A DNA stretch of 64,000 nt from Vibrio jasicida CAIM 1864 = LMG 25398 (GCF_000400365.1 NZ_BAOG01000063.1:124001-188000), one strand, 5' to 3'. Positions 1 through 9,912 are shown, counted from the stretch's first letter. Translations and numbers: made by a program. Notes: generated by a model not told the origin, from the sequence alone.

Positions 1-1449
1 TTCTTGCTCATTCTTGGGGTGCTTTGGGTTACCTTTCGTTTGATGGTGAAACCATTGCAATTACTCTCTGGAGCGGTGAGCGATTTCAGTGGCGGGCATG
101 TGCCAAGCAAATTGCAACTGCCTCAGCGTTGGTTCTTTGATGAAGTAGGGTTATTAGAACACAAATATAATCGAAGCGTTGAACGAGTTCGTGAACACCA
201 AAGTGAAATTGAAGACGCACGTGAAAAAGCCGAAGTGGCCAATCGCAAGAAGAGTGAATTCCTTGCCACAATGAGTCACGAAATACGTACGCCGATGAAC
301 GGTATCATTGGAGTTGCATCATTACTCGGTGATACTAAGTTAGATGATCAGCAGCACGAATATGTCGACATCATCAACAGTTCATCCGGCTCACTAATGG
401 TGATCATCGATGATATTCTTGATTTCTCCAAGATTGAAGCGGGTAAGATCGAACTCGAAGCGGCGACCTACAATCTGCTGCAGTTGCTTAATGAAGTCGG
501 CAGCTTGCACACAGTAAAAGCACAGCAAAAACATTTACAGTTAGTGTGCGATATTGATCCGCAACTGCCGTCTGAGGTGGAAGGGGATGTTGGCCGACTG
601 AAGCAAGTCTTGAGTAACTTACTCAGCAACGCCGTGAAATTTACAGAACGAGGCCACGTGAAACTAATGGTTTCCCTTGTGAGCAAAGAAGATAAGCTCG
701 CACAAGTGCACTTTCGAGTTGTGGACTCTGGGATCGGTATCGCCAAAGAAAACCAGCAAGCGGTGTTTGAGAAGTTTCAGCAAGCAGATGGCAGCACCAC
801 ACGTAAATATGGCGGCACTGGATTAGGATTAGCCATTTGTGCGAAGTTAGTTGAAGTGATGGGAGGGCAAATTCGTCTCACGAGTGAGCCCGGACTTGGT
901 AGTTGTTTTGAGTTCACCATTCCTTTGATTGTCGTCAGTGATAAGCCTATCTCTCCGAGCACGCCCAACATTCCCAATATTCTCGACTTTCCGAACGGAG
1001 AAAGTAAAACGCAGAGCGTGCCTTCCTCCCCAAGAGATGAAAGTAAACCTTGGATACTAGTGGTCGAAGATACGGCTGTGAATCAGAAAGTTGTACGCAT
1101 CATGTTGGAAAAATTGGGTATGCAAGTCAGTGTGGCTGAGCACGGTGAAGAAGCGTTAGAACTATGCGAAGCAAACCATTTTGATCTCATTCTCATGGAC
1201 TGTCAGATGCCCGTCATGGATGGCTTTATTGCCACAGAAAATATTAGACAGATGAGCGAATGGGGCAAACAAGTGCCAATCATTGCTTTGAGTGCGAATG
1301 TCATCAAAGAAGACCAAAAACGTTGTTTTGATGTCGGAATGAATGAATTTGTCTCTAAGCCTGTGACGAAGGAGCGGTTGCAGCAAATTTTTGAGCAGCA
1401 CTTACCACAAGAGCTGCAAACTCGGGATAAACCTAAAGAAGCAACTTGA
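1..1449 (+). CDS. hybrid sensor histidine kinase, 5' end outside the window
   Basis: The reading frame is open from the first base, so the N-terminal sensor and most of the membrane region are missing. What remains starts with the end of a hydrophobic helix and a HAMP-like stretch. Counting from the TTG at base 4, it continues with a HisKA domain with the phospho-acceptor His92 ([10 protein letters not shown]), an HATPase domain (N-box around 205-212, DSGIGI 241-246, GGTGLGL 270-276) and a C-terminal receiver domain (350-470) with acidic pair E355/D356, phospho-acceptor D399 ([11 protein letters not shown]) and Lys452. It is therefore an inner-membrane hybrid kinase that would need a separate Hpt protein or regulator. 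The signal and target are not visible; no partner regulator is encoded in the window next to it. Confidence 0.93.
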   Translation, partial: FLLILGVLWVTFRLMVKPLQLLSGAVSDFSGGHVPSKLQLPQRWFFDEVGLLEHKYNRSVERVREHQSEIEDAREKAEVANRKKSEFLATMSHEIRTPMNGIIGVASLLGDTKLDDQQHEYVDIINSSSGSLMVIIDDILDFSKIEAGKIELEAATYNLLQLLNEVGSLHTVKAQQKHLQLVCDIDPQLPSEVEGDVGRLKQVLSNLLSNAVKFTERGHVKLMVSLVSKEDKLAQVHFRVVDSGIGIAKENQQAVFEKFQQADGSTTRKYGGTGLGLAICAKLVEVMGGQIRLTSEPGLGSCFEFTIPLIVVSDKPISPSTPNIPNILDFPNGESKTQSVPSSPRDESKPWILVVEDTAVNQKVVRIMLEKLGMQVSVAEHGEEALELCEANHFDLILMDCQMPVMDGFIATENIRQMSEWGKQVPIIALSANVIKEDQKRCFDVGMNEFVSKPVTKERLQQIFEQHLPQELQTRDKPKEAT

Positions 1450-1540
1450 AATTGATCAAGATAAGCGCGTTTCTATTCTTAAATGGTAATTCTGTATGTT
1501 ATAGTGCGCGGCTAGTATTTAAAGTACCTTGAGGCTGTGA

Positions 1541-1750
1541 ATGTCGTTCAATCTATCCTTGTTGCCGCCTAACGAGAAAAATAAAATCGAACTTGATAAA
1601 CAAGCGTCGTTTTTAGTTTGGAAACTCAAAGAGGCCAAATCTGGTCCTGAGGCGATAGAAGAACAATTGTCTAAGATTAACGACGCTGGCGAAAAAGTGT
1701 TTTTTCAACAGGCAGTCGATAAGTACAAACGAGTAATGGGTGTCGCGTAA
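1541..1750 (+). CDS. small conserved protein, DUF3283-like
   Basis: 69 residues, soluble, lysine- and glutamate-rich and predicted helical, with no signal peptide, Cys pair or membrane segment. I recognise the start (MSFNLSLLPP) and the end (YKRVMGVA) as resembling the short Vibrio family DUF3283, whose function is unknown; this family call is from memory. It lies alone between the kinase gene and the yeeN-type gene, with TATAGT about 40 bases upstream as a possible -10 element. Nothing in the sequence indicates a biochemical role. Confidence 0.7.
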   Translation: MSFNLSLLPPNEKNKIELDKQASFLVWKLKEAKSGPEAIEEQLSKINDAGEKVFFQQAVDKYKRVMGVA

Positions 1751-1885
1751 AGCGAATCGTGGCGGTAAATGAAATTACCGCGGCGGAAGAGGTGACCTCC
1801 CCATTCCTTTGCAGGGCGAAATGGAAAAAGTTTCGCTTTTTGCTAAAATCCTTCGCATTAAATTTGAATTTAGAGAGACATCCCG

Positions 1886-2602
1886 ATGGGAAGAAGTTTT
1901 GAAGTGCGCAAAGCCTCTATGGCGAAAACTGCAGGCGCAAAAATTAAAGTTTATTCCAAATACGGTAAAGAAATTTACATGTGCGCTAAAAACGGTGGCG
2001 GTGATCCAGACATGAACTTGTCTCTGAAGCACCTGATCAGTAAAGCGAAAAGAGACCAAGTACCTGCACACGTTATCGATAAAGCGATCGATAAAGCGAA
2101 CGGCGGTGGCGGTGAAGATTACGCACCAGCACGTTACGAAGGTTTTGGCCCTGGCGGCACAAGTGTGATTGTTGACTGTCTAACAGACAACGGTAACCGT
2201 ACTTTCCAAGACGTTCGCCAATGTTTCGTTAAAACAGGCGCGAAGATCGGTGTTGAAGGTTCAGTTTCTCACATGTTCGATCACCAAGCAGTATTCCAGT
2301 TCAAAGGCGAAGATGATGAAGTCATTCTTGAAACGCTAATGATGGACGAGGTTGATGTTACTGACGTTGAACTAGAAGACGGCGTGATCACTGTATTTGC
2401 TCCTCATACAGAGTTCTTCAAAACGAAAACTGCACTTAACGCAGCATTCCCAGATCTCGTGATCGACGTTGAAGAAATCACATTCGTTCCGCAAACTCAC
2501 ACGCCAGTAGCGGGTGAAGATGCAGAGAAATTCCAGAAGTTCCTAGACCTTCTAGATGACTGTGACGACGTTCAGCAGGTATACCACAACGGCGAACTGT
2601 AA
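1886..2602 (+). CDS. yeeN: YebC/PmpR-family protein (YeeN type)
   Basis: 238 residues, matching the usual length of the YebC/TACO1 family. The N-terminal part ([19 protein letters not shown]) has the form of the E. coli YeeN subgroup rather than the longer YebC start. The glycine-rich NGGGGEDY and the [20 protein letters not shown] segment at about residues 80-110 are family hallmarks. Members have been described as DNA-binding regulators and, more recently, as ribosome-associated factors that help translate proline-rich stretches; which applies here cannot be seen. It is followed immediately by a strong terminator, so it ends its transcript. The acidic C-terminal half is typical. Confidence 0.93.
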   Translation: MGRSFEVRKASMAKTAGAKIKVYSKYGKEIYMCAKNGGGDPDMNLSLKHLISKAKRDQVPAHVIDKAIDKANGGGGEDYAPARYEGFGPGGTSVIVDCLTDNGNRTFQDVRQCFVKTGAKIGVEGSVSHMFDHQAVFQFKGEDDEVILETLMMDEVDVTDVELEDGVITVFAPHTEFFKTKTALNAAFPDLVIDVEEITFVPQTHTPVAGEDAEKFQKFLDLLDDCDDVQQVYHNGEL

Positions 2603-2619
2603 TTCGGTTCTCCAGTTGT

Positions 2620-2650
2620 AAAAAAGGCTTCCCCGAGGGAAGCCTTTTTT
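2620..2650. terminator. bidirectional intrinsic terminator
   Basis: Inverted repeat AAAAAGGCTTCC / GGGAAGCCTTTTTT with a short loop. It has T runs on both strands and sits between the convergent yeeN-type and rodA genes, so it can serve both. Confidence 0.9.
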
Positions 2651-2686
2651 GATCGTGTTGTTTGTCTTTTCTATTGTGACTAGCGT

Positions 2687-3769
2687 TTAGGTGTTTCGGT
2701 ACTTGGAATAACACAGCGACATGATCACGCCAAAACAGATGCCTTGAGTCAGCATCGCCGTACCACCGTAGCTAAAGAATGGCAGTGGACTCCCCATTAC
2801 TGGCAATAAACCACTGACCATACCTGTGTTGATGAAGGCATAAAGGAAGAAGCTCATTGCCAATGCGCCACTCACTAAGCGACTGAAGAAATGCTCAGAT
2901 TGGCACGCCAGCAGCATCACACGTGCCGTAATGAACAAATACAGCGCTAACAACACCACACAACCAATAAAGCCCCATTCTTCTGCGTAGGTCGAGAAGA
3001 TGAAGTCAGTATGGCTTTCAGGGATAAAGCCTAGTGTACCTTGAGTGGCATTCATCCAGCCTTTACCTTTCATGCCGCCAGAACCAATCGCAATCAATGA
3101 TTGGATGATTTGGTAGCCCGAACCCAATGGATCCGATTCAGGGTGCAAGAACTGCGTTACACGGCTTTTTTGATACGCTTCCATCACAAAGAACCAAAGT
3201 ATTGGTGCCAGCGTTAGAATACTCACCAAAAAGCCGCCAATTATCTTCCAGCTCATGCCAGCAAAGAACAGCACAAACAACGCGTAGATCACCGTGAAGA
3301 TAGCACCGTCCAAGTCTGGTTGTAAGGCAATCAAGCCCGCAGGCACAAAGGTGATCAGCAAACAGAAAGCAATTTTGCGAATGTCTGGTCGGCCACCTTC
3401 TAGATGCAGCATCCACGCGATCATAATGGGGATTGAAAGCTTGATAAGTTCCGAAGGCTGGAAGCGGAAGAAGCCGATATCGAGCCAACGCTGCGAGCCA
3501 TTGGTGCTATCGCCAAATAGGGCAACTGCCGCCAAGAGCGAAACCGCAACCAGATACAAATAAGGCGCTGCACGTTGATAGCTGGACGCTGGAATCGACG
3601 ACATGACCAAAATACACACCAGCGTCAAACCGCATCGAGCGAGGTGCTTAAATAGCATAGCTTCATTAAATCCACTGGCACTCCAGAGAGTGAGCGAACT
3701 CAATAGCATGATCGGAATGATCGCCATTAGCAATGGCAAATCAATCCTAGGGAAGAAACGCTTGTTCAT
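2687..3769 (-). CDS. rodA: RodA-like SEDS peptidoglycan glycosyltransferase
   Basis: 360 residues with about ten hydrophobic segments. The family signatures are QRWLDIGFFRFQPSELIK (about 93-110), SDPLGSGYQIIQS, the extracellular PESHTDF loop whose Asp255 corresponds to the catalytic Asp of E. coli RodA, and the C-terminal VSGLLPVMGSPLPFFSYGG. RodA polymerises glycan strands from lipid II together with a class B penicillin-binding protein in the elongasome. No PBP2 or mreBCD gene accompanies it here, so it is probably a second, stand-alone copy rather than the housekeeping gene; this is inferred from context only. A terminator-ending structured leader lies directly before its start codon. Confidence 0.88.
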   Translation of the reverse strand: MNKRFFPRIDLPLLMAIIPIMLLSSLTLWSASGFNEAMLFKHLARCGLTLVCILVMSSIPASSYQRAAPYLYLVAVSLLAAVALFGDSTNGSQRWLDIGFFRFQPSELIKLSIPIMIAWMLHLEGGRPDIRKIAFCLLITFVPAGLIALQPDLDGAIFTVIYALFVLFFAGMSWKIIGGFLVSILTLAPILWFFVMEAYQKSRVTQFLHPESDPLGSGYQIIQSLIAIGSGGMKGKGWMNATQGTLGFIPESHTDFIFSTYAEEWGFIGCVVLLALYLFITARVMLLACQSEHFFSRLVSGALAMSFFLYAFINTGMVSGLLPVMGSPLPFFSYGGTAMLTQGICFGVIMSLCYSKYRNT

Positions 3770-3781
3770 CTTCTACAACCT

Positions 3782-3999
3782 AAAAACGCCCCAACTCGGG
3801 GCGAAAACAACCAGAACTCTGCGAGCTCAAACTATTCCGATGCTAAGAATCCTATTTGGAAATAACAGACACCACGCAAAGGTGTGCAAGAGAGGAGTGT
3901 GCGACGCCGTCTGTTATGGGTAAGCTGACCTGGAAAGTCGTGGGATGGATAAATACACCAGGCTGAGGTTTTGCGCCACACTTTTTATAAGGGTGAAAT
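3782..3999 (-). ncRNA. candidate structured RNA or attenuated leader upstream of rodA
   Basis: Read on the minus strand, this 220-base stretch without an ORF forms CCTGG/CCAGG (3958-3962 with 3929-3933), then a perfect nine-base helix ATAACAGAC/GTCTGTTAT (3909-3917 with 3862-3870). It ends in a GC-rich hairpin, CGCCCC/GGGGCG (3787-3803), followed by TTTTT. The terminator stops only about a dozen bases before the rodA ribosome-binding region. It could be an independent small RNA or a leader that controls read-through into rodA. A TATAAA at about 4000 could be its -10. I do not recognise a known riboswitch class. Confidence 0.5.
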
Positions 4000-4084
4000 A
4001 GAAATTGGTACAGACAGCGCAATGAAATGAGCGCGATAAGAACAAGGGCGCCTTAAGTATTGGGTTCTTAAGGCGATGGCACGC

Positions 4085-5095
4085 TTAGGCTTGAGCTTTT
4101 TCTGGTTTGTGCGTGAAATGGTATAACGCCCACAGCACAAATAAAGTCACGGTAAGCTCCCAAGCTCGGAGGAAGGTGCTCTCCAAGCCCAGTTCATTGC
4201 TGGTCATGTACAGTTGAATCGGCAACATGGTCGCCAATAACGCATCGGCATGGACGTCTTTGGCTGGGCCTTTCGCTTTTGCCATTGATGCGGTGATCAT
4301 AAAGGCAAGCAGACCCAATACGATGGTGTAGTAACCGAACGTGGATTGATGCCCAGCCATCAGTAAGGTGAACACTACAGCCAATGCACAGCCGCCCACC
4401 TGAGTTTGAAAACGGCGGTCAACCACGTCGATAAAGCTTTTGTGTGTGGTTTGCGTTGCTGCGGCAATCACAGGCACCAAACAAAACGTTGCTGAGATGA
4501 TGTCGACAATCATCAAGAATGCCACACCAAGACCAATCAACGCGAGTGAGATCGCTCGGTTCTCAAACGTAACAGGCTCTTCTTCAAATGCTGGTGGTTT
4601 GCCGCCACGTTCAACAGGGAACAGAGTCACCATGATTTTTGCGACGATCATGGTAATCAGCATCGATAGCAAGATTTCATGAATGCGCATTGGCATGTCC
4701 ATGGTGGTGTGCTGAGCAAACACCACAATCAGAATCCAGTTGAAAGTTGGCATTAACATCTGACCTTTCTTCGGCGGCGTGGTCGCTCTGCGGCGCATAA
4801 AGTCGAAGAAGAACAAGCTAATGGTCCACACCACAAACGGATGCTGTGAAAACACTTCGGTCACCACCAGCGCTGCACTTGCTGCCGCCACAGTAGGTAA
4901 GAAAGTGCGGATCAAACCAAGCCAAGAGTAGTCTTTGTTTTTGGTCATGATGATGGTTGGGTACAGCGCCAGATAAACCGGAGAATCAAGGTTCAGCAGT
5001 TTGCCCAGCACCATACAAATTGTCACAGTAAGGGCAACACGCAATGCTTCATTGCGTTCAGAACGACTTTGAAACAAGCTTTCGAAGGTCCACAT
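4085..5095 (-). CDS. DUF2955 inner-membrane protein (FUSC/AaeB-like efflux partner)
   Basis: 336 residues with two blocks of hydrophobic helices (about 18-145 and 185-325) separated by a cytoplasmic stretch rich in Pro and Glu. This layout and the pairing with an HlyD-type protein fit the DUF2955 branch of the aromatic-acid exporter/FUSC superfamily; the DUF number is from memory. The start codon lies ten bases after the stop of the adaptor gene, so the two form an operon. The likely job is export of a small, perhaps aromatic, toxic compound across the envelope, with the adaptor reaching the periplasm. The substrate is not visible. Confidence 0.78.
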   Translation of the reverse strand: MWTFESLFQSRSERNEALRVALTVTICMVLGKLLNLDSPVYLALYPTIIMTKNKDYSWLGLIRTFLPTVAAASAALVVTEVFSQHPFVVWTISLFFFDFMRRRATTPPKKGQMLMPTFNWILIVVFAQHTTMDMPMRIHEILLSMLITMIVAKIMVTLFPVERGGKPPAFEEEPVTFENRAISLALIGLGVAFLMIVDIISATFCLVPVIAAATQTTHKSFIDVVDRRFQTQVGGCALAVVFTLLMAGHQSTFGYYTIVLGLLAFMITASMAKAKGPAKDVHADALLATMLPIQLYMTSNELGLESTFLRAWELTVTLFVLWALYHFTHKPEKAQA

Positions 5096-5105
5096 GGTTC
5101 ACCCC

Positions 5106-6155
5106 CTAGTAGATGTAGCGGAACATCGCCACTAAGTGAATCCAAGCTGAGCCAATGACATCCATGATTGGATTGCCGCTTTCAACGATCACGCTCGCTC
5201 GTGAACCAGAAATCATCGAAGGATCCAGCTCGTTAACTGTAATGCGAGTACGCACTTTCTGTTGCTCACGGATCCAACGAGTATCATTGGTTACGCTAGA
5301 AAGCTGTCCATTAGCATTGTTGGTATCGTAAATCGCACGCTCTTGGCTGCTGACTTCACCAGTAAATACTTTGCCTGGTAGCGCATCGAAGGACACCAAC
5401 ACTTCGCGACCATTCGTTAGCTTATCAATGCCTTTTTCGTTGAAGTCTGCACTGATCCACGCATGAGCTTCGTCCACCAGCATCAATGACGCTGTGCCTT
5501 GTGTGATGTAGCTGCCTGATTGCAGTTGCAAGTTCGTTACCACGCCTTCGGTTTGCGCCACGATTTGGGTGTGGCTTAAATCCAGCTCCGCACTGGCAAG
5601 TTTTGCTTCTGCCAACTCGATAGCTGCCGTACGGTCTTGAGTAGAAAGCTCTGCCTCAATGCGCTTCACTTCTGCGTTCGCTGCTTCCACCGCACTGCTG
5701 GCGACTTGTGTATTAGTGATCGCGTCATCCAGCTCTTGCTCAGTTGCTAGCCCTTTATTGCGAAGTTTCTGGTTACGCGTCAGTTTTTGCTTCGCGTTAT
5801 AGTATTCGAACTCGCGTTGGCTTTGGGTTTGTTTCGCTGCTGCCAATTGTTGCCATTTCGCGGAATCTGATTCACGTGCTTGGCGCAGTTCGGCTTTGGC
5901 TTGTGCCACTTTCAATTGGTAGCTGCTGGCATCGATAGCAAACAGTGGCTGACCTTTTTCAACCAATTCACCGTTATTCACCATCACATCTGTGATTACG
6001 CCAGATACCTCCGGCGCAATGGTTGCGACATTACGATGCAGTGTCGCTTGGGTGGTGAAAGGAGAAACATTGTCTGAGGTGACTAAAAAAGCGGAGAATA
6101 AAGCTGCCGCTGAAAAAACAGTGTATATCGCGTATTTATAAAAATTTTCTTTCAC
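5106..6155 (-). CDS. HlyD-family periplasmic adaptor (EmrA/AaeA-like)
   Basis: 349 residues: one N-terminal membrane anchor (about 8-26), a biotinyl/lipoyl-like half domain (APEVSGVITDVMVNNGELVEKGQPLF, described here by its key Val/Gly positions at about 47-70), a long coiled-coil hairpin (75-190), the returning lipoyl half (205-225) and a beta-barrel domain. Such adaptors link an inner-membrane pump to an outer-membrane channel. It is first in the operon with the DUF2955 gene and is divergent from a LysR gene, the classic arrangement for an inducible efflux pair. No outer-membrane channel gene is present, so TolC is the presumed exit. Confidence 0.9.
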   Translation of the reverse strand: MKENFYKYAIYTVFSAAALFSAFLVTSDNVSPFTTQATLHRNVATIAPEVSGVITDVMVNNGELVEKGQPLFAIDASSYQLKVAQAKAELRQARESDSAKWQQLAAAKQTQSQREFEYYNAKQKLTRNQKLRNKGLATEQELDDAITNTQVASSAVEAANAEVKRIEAELSTQDRTAAIELAEAKLASAELDLSHTQIVAQTEGVVTNLQLQSGSYITQGTASLMLVDEAHAWISADFNEKGIDKLTNGREVLVSFDALPGKVFTGEVSSQERAIYDTNNANGQLSSVTNDTRWIREQQKVRTRITVNELDPSMISGSRASVIVESGNPIMDVIGSAWIHLVAMFRYIY

Positions 6156-6274
6156 GTCTGTACCTAGTATTCATTCGTTAGTACGCGCCGCGTTCACGGC
6201 ATATTCGGGTCTCTTTTCTACGTGGGCTAGGTTATACTCATCTAAAATTGGAAAAAATAACCAATGGAAGAAGT

Positions 6275-7195
6275 ATGAATTCCATATTTGGAAACGTTGA
6301 TGATCTGTACCTGTTTTGCTCAGTGGTTGAGCAAGGCTCTCTGCTCGCGGCGGCGAAAAAGCTCGAACTGCCGGTCTCTACTATGTCTCGTCGTTTATCG
6401 GCGCTGGAAGCGCGACTAGGATTGAGATTGCTGGAGAAGAAAGGACGTGAGTTGGTGGCAACCGAGACAGGTTTACAGGCGTTTGATCAGCTCAGCAGTG
6501 CGATGTCTCAGATTGAATCCGGCATCTTGCAGCTCAATCAGCAAAGCCAAGAAGTGGAGGGGCGAATCCGATTGGTGATGCCAAGCCGCTTCTACAATGA
6601 CTTGGTCGACAAGGTGGTTGAGGATTACATCAAAACCTATCCAAAAGTGACCATTGATCTATTGCTTAGCCAAGTGAATTCGATTCCAGAAACCGATCGC
6701 GATCTGGTGGTGACGTTCGATTTGGATGGTTTGGACGATATGATCGCGCGCCCATTGTTTAAAGTAGAGCACGCTTTCTTTGTTAGCCCTGAATATCTAG
6801 CGCAAGCGGGCGGCAATATTGAAACCTTACAAGATTTAGCCAAGCAAGACTGGGTAGCCAGCACACACACCACACAAGTGCCTATCTATCAGCAAGACAA
6901 GCTGGTGGACATGCTCAACTGCAAGCCGCGTTTAGTGGTCAATGACATCACCGCGGTGATCAAAGCGGTGGAAAACGGTTTGGGAATTGCGTCGATCCCA
7001 TTACGCCACGTTAAGCCTGAATTGAATCTCGTGCGCGTCGCAACATCCTACAGCCGCGGGGATCGCGAAGCCTATTTGGTTTATCGTCAGCGTAACTATC
7101 AGCCTAAAGCGCTGACCTTAATGGTCGAAGCGATTTTGCTGGCTTCAGAGGAGCGAAACCATTCATCCTCTCTCAATACCATTCACTCCACATAA
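6275..7195 (+). CDS. LysR-family transcriptional regulator
   Basis: 306 residues from the ATG at 6275, chosen because GGAAG lies just upstream; a TTG nine codons earlier has no better site. The N-terminal winged helix-turn-helix (about 5-65, VEQGSLLAAAKKLELPVSTMSRRLSALEARLG described by its AAAKKL and STMSRRL core) is followed by a LysR substrate-binding fold to about 290. It is divergent from the HlyD/DUF2955 pair across about 120 bases, so the likely targets are that operon and its own gene. The ligand is unknown. Confidence 0.9.
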   Translation: MNSIFGNVDDLYLFCSVVEQGSLLAAAKKLELPVSTMSRRLSALEARLGLRLLEKKGRELVATETGLQAFDQLSSAMSQIESGILQLNQQSQEVEGRIRLVMPSRFYNDLVDKVVEDYIKTYPKVTIDLLLSQVNSIPETDRDLVVTFDLDGLDDMIARPLFKVEHAFFVSPEYLAQAGGNIETLQDLAKQDWVASTHTTQVPIYQQDKLVDMLNCKPRLVVNDITAVIKAVENGLGIASIPLRHVKPELNLVRVATSYSRGDREAYLVYRQRNYQPKALTLMVEAILLASEERNHSSSLNTIHST

Positions 7196-7279
7196 CTGCC
7201 ATTGGTCGCATGCAAAAGCAGCGTGCGATTTTCTCCCTTAATCTGAAACCATCAAATCACGTTCAACTAAGGACAGTAC

Positions 7280-7948
7280 ATGATGGTTTCTCAATCTCGC
7301 TCAATTAAAGCTCTTAAACTCGCAAGTACGTTTATCGCCGCATTTGCACTCAGCAGCAATCTGGCTCTGGCTAACCCAAGCGAGCGCACACTCAGTCAAT
7401 TCAACCAAGCGGCGCAGGGTGACTCTGGTTTAGTTGATACCGTTTACGGTGAATTATCCAAACAACTCGAAGAGCAGGGCGCAACGCCGGTGACCTTGGT
7501 TTACTTGGGCAGTGCGGAGACGTTGCAAGGTCGTGAGGCGTTTATGCCTTGGAACAAGATGAAGTTCACCGAGCGCGGTCTTGCCACAATCCAAAAAGGT
7601 TTGGATTTAATGGCGAATCAGCCAGTACCACTGCAAGAGCAACAACGCTTACAAGGCTTGCCGGAATACCAATTAGCCACCGCCATGGCAGCCACCACCT
7701 TTACTTCTCTACCTGACATGTTCAATCACTTTGAGCGTGGCTACGAGCTGTACCTTTCATTGCTCGATGAGCCGAGTTTTAGCCAACAACCTTTCGCCGC
7801 AACGTCTTGGATTTATCGCTACGCCATTGAAGCTGCACTGCGCGCAGAAGATGTTCAACAAGCCAAAACATGGTTAGCGCAAATGGAGCAATTGGGCGAC
7901 AGCAATCTAGAAACGCAAACCGCGAAAGCGCTGCTAGCGAAATATTAG
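7280..7948 (+). CDS. secreted helical protein of unknown function, first gene of ABC operon
   Basis: 222 residues with a clear signal peptide cleaved near ALA-NP (residue 31). The rest is alpha-helical without Cys or a known motif that I recognise, so it is presumably periplasmic. AAGGACA precedes the start; an ATG one codon later is equally possible. It is followed after nine bases by a MacB-like ATPase gene, so it is probably the periplasmic component of the export system encoded downstream. The repeated helix-turn-helix spacing in the second half recalls TPR-like packing, but this is a weak impression. Confidence 0.8.
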   Translation: MMVSQSRSIKALKLASTFIAAFALSSNLALANPSERTLSQFNQAAQGDSGLVDTVYGELSKQLEEQGATPVTLVYLGSAETLQGREAFMPWNKMKFTERGLATIQKGLDLMANQPVPLQEQQRLQGLPEYQLATAMAATTFTSLPDMFNHFERGYELYLSLLDEPSFSQQPFAATSWIYRYAIEAALRAEDVQQAKTWLAQMEQLGDSNLETQTAKALLAKY

Positions 7949-7957
7949 GGAGGCGTC

Positions 7958-8656
7958 ATGATCGTTTTTAATCAACTTAGCCGCGATTACGCCCTTGGCA
8001 GCCAAACCGTACGTGCATTGCGAGACGTTTCTGGTGAAGTGTTTGCTGGCGAAATGGTGGCACTGTGCGGGCCGTCTGGCTCAGGCAAAAGCACCTTACT
8101 TAACGTGCTTGGCATGCTGGATACTCAATACCAAGGTCAGGTGACATTTGCAGGCAGCCCATACCCAACCGGACAAATGCAGGCGGCGAAAATGCGTCGT
8201 GAAAAGCTTGGCTTTGTGTTCCAAAAATTCAACCTTGTGCCTGTGATGACGGCGTTGGAGAACGTGGCTTATCCGTTACACCTCAACGGCTTTTCAAAAG
8301 CAGAGCAAACCGAGCTCGCTACGCAAATGCTAGAACACGTTGGTTTGGGCGAGTTTATTCATCACATGCCCGATAACCTATCAGGCGGTCAGCAACAACG
8401 CGTGGCAATTGCGCGCGCCTTAGTGCACAAACCGGCGTTGGTGATTGCCGATGAACCTACCGCAAGCCTTGATAGCCAAACTGCCAATAAGGTTATCGAC
8501 ATTATGAAAGGGCTCGGACACGAGCTAGGCACCACTTTTATTGTTGCTACGCACGACCCTCGTATGGCATCTCGCTGCGATCGAACCATTGAGTTGGTGG
8601 ACGGCAAAATTACCCAAACGCACGCAAGTGTGGAGGAGGTTTCATGGGCAAGCTAA
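7958..8656 (+). CDS. ABC transporter ATPase, MacB/LolD-type
   Basis: 232 residues with Walker A GPSGSGKST (about 39-47), Q-loop, signature LSGGQQQRVAIARAL (about 139-153), Walker B ALVIADEPTASLD and the switch His in ATHD. It belongs to the MacB/LolD class that powers mechanotransmission rather than import. It overlaps the permease gene by 13 bases. In that class the ATPase works with FtsX-like permeases to extract lipoproteins or expel substrates from the periplasm. Confidence 0.95.
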   Translation: MIVFNQLSRDYALGSQTVRALRDVSGEVFAGEMVALCGPSGSGKSTLLNVLGMLDTQYQGQVTFAGSPYPTGQMQAAKMRREKLGFVFQKFNLVPVMTALENVAYPLHLNGFSKAEQTELATQMLEHVGLGEFIHHMPDNLSGGQQQRVAIARALVHKPALVIADEPTASLDSQTANKVIDIMKGLGHELGTTFIVATHDPRMASRCDRTIELVDGKITQTHASVEEVSWAS

Positions 8657-9912
8657 TTCCAGTTTCCGTTCGCCTTGCTTGGTTGAACCTGCAACGCAAT
8701 CGCCGTCGCAGTTTGTTGTCGATGCTGATCATTGCCATTGCCGTGTTTGCGTTAACCAGTGCGGGTGGTTTTGGGCTATACACCTACGATAGTTTGAAAG
8801 AATCGACAGCGCGTGACACGGGGCATCTGACGTTAACCACTCCGGGTTACTTCGCTAAAGAAGAAGAGATGCCACTGAGTAACGGTTTAACTCACGCCGA
8901 CGATATCACCAAGCAATTGATTGGCTTAAACGAAGTGCGAGGCGTGCAACCACGAGTTGAGTTCAGTGGTTTGATTTCCAACGGCAACAAATCATCGATC
9001 TTTATCGGTATTGGCGTGAACGAGCGCGAATTCGATATGAAAGGACCGTTTTTGGATGTGCGCGAAGGGCAAACGCTGTCCAACATTCATGCATCGCGTT
9101 ATGACCCAGCAGAGCCAGAAGTGATGCTTGGCGTTGATTTGGCGAACAACCTAAGCGTGCACGTTGGCGATTGGATTACCTTGCTGGCGACCACTACCGA
9201 TGGCGCATTGAATGCGTATGACTTCAAAGTACGAGGCATCTACTCAACAGGCGTGCCTGAGCTTGATAAACGCCAGCTTTACGTACACATCAACAGCGCG
9301 CAATCGCTGCTCGGTTCAGACAAAGTCAGTGCGTTATCGGTCTTCCTGTTCGATACCAGTTTAACTAACCAAGTCGAGCAACAAGTGGCTTCGGTCCTGA
9401 GTAAGCAAAAGCAGAACTTTGGCGACCAAGATATTGAGATTACGCCTTGGCAAGAGCGCGCGTTCTTCTATCTCAAAGTGAAAGATTTGTACGACCGCAT
9501 CTTCGGTATCATGGGCGCAGTAATGGCGTTGGTAGTCTTTGTCGCGCTGTTTAACACCATGACCATGTCGGTAACGGAACGCACACGTGAAATTGGCACC
9601 TTGTCAGCACTTGGTAGCTACCCTCGCGAAATTATTGCTGGGTTCTTGCGCGAAGCAGTGTTACTTGCCGTGATTGGCAGCTTAATCGGTGCTTTGTTTA
9701 CGGCGCTAGTCACCGTCTTACTGATGGTCGTGGATGTGCAAATGCCGCCACCGCCAGGACGCACAGAAGGTTACCCATTAACGATTTACTTCTCTTGGGA
9801 GCTGGTAGCTATAGCAGGATTTGCAGTATTGATGATTTGTTTGGTTGCGGCGTTTTTCTCGGCACGCAAAGGGGTGAACAAGCCAATTACGGAGGCACTG
9901 ATTTATGTTTAA
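8644..9912 (+). CDS. FtsX-like ABC permease (MacB/LolCDE fold)
   Basis: 422 residues: one N-terminal membrane helix (about 18-42), a large periplasmic domain (about 45-280) and three C-terminal helices (290-315, 340-365, 385-410). The TERTREIGTLSALG cytoplasmic motif between helices two and three is typical of MacB and LolC/E. It overlaps the ATPase gene upstream and the LolA-like gene downstream, so translation is coupled. The size and neighbours suggest a system that moves lipoprotein-like or hydrophobic cargo from the inner membrane to the LolA-like protein. The cargo is unknown. Confidence 0.93.
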   Translation: MGKLIPVSVRLAWLNLQRNRRRSLLSMLIIAIAVFALTSAGGFGLYTYDSLKESTARDTGHLTLTTPGYFAKEEEMPLSNGLTHADDITKQLIGLNEVRGVQPRVEFSGLISNGNKSSIFIGIGVNEREFDMKGPFLDVREGQTLSNIHASRYDPAEPEVMLGVDLANNLSVHVGDWITLLATTTDGALNAYDFKVRGIYSTGVPELDKRQLYVHINSAQSLLGSDKVSALSVFLFDTSLTNQVEQQVASVLSKQKQNFGDQDIEITPWQERAFFYLKVKDLYDRIFGIMGAVMALVVFVALFNTMTMSVTERTREIGTLSALGSYPREIIAGFLREAVLLAVIGSLIGALFTALVTVLLMVVDVQMPPPPGRTEGYPLTIYFSWELVAIAGFAVLMICLVAAFFSARKGVNKPITEALIYV

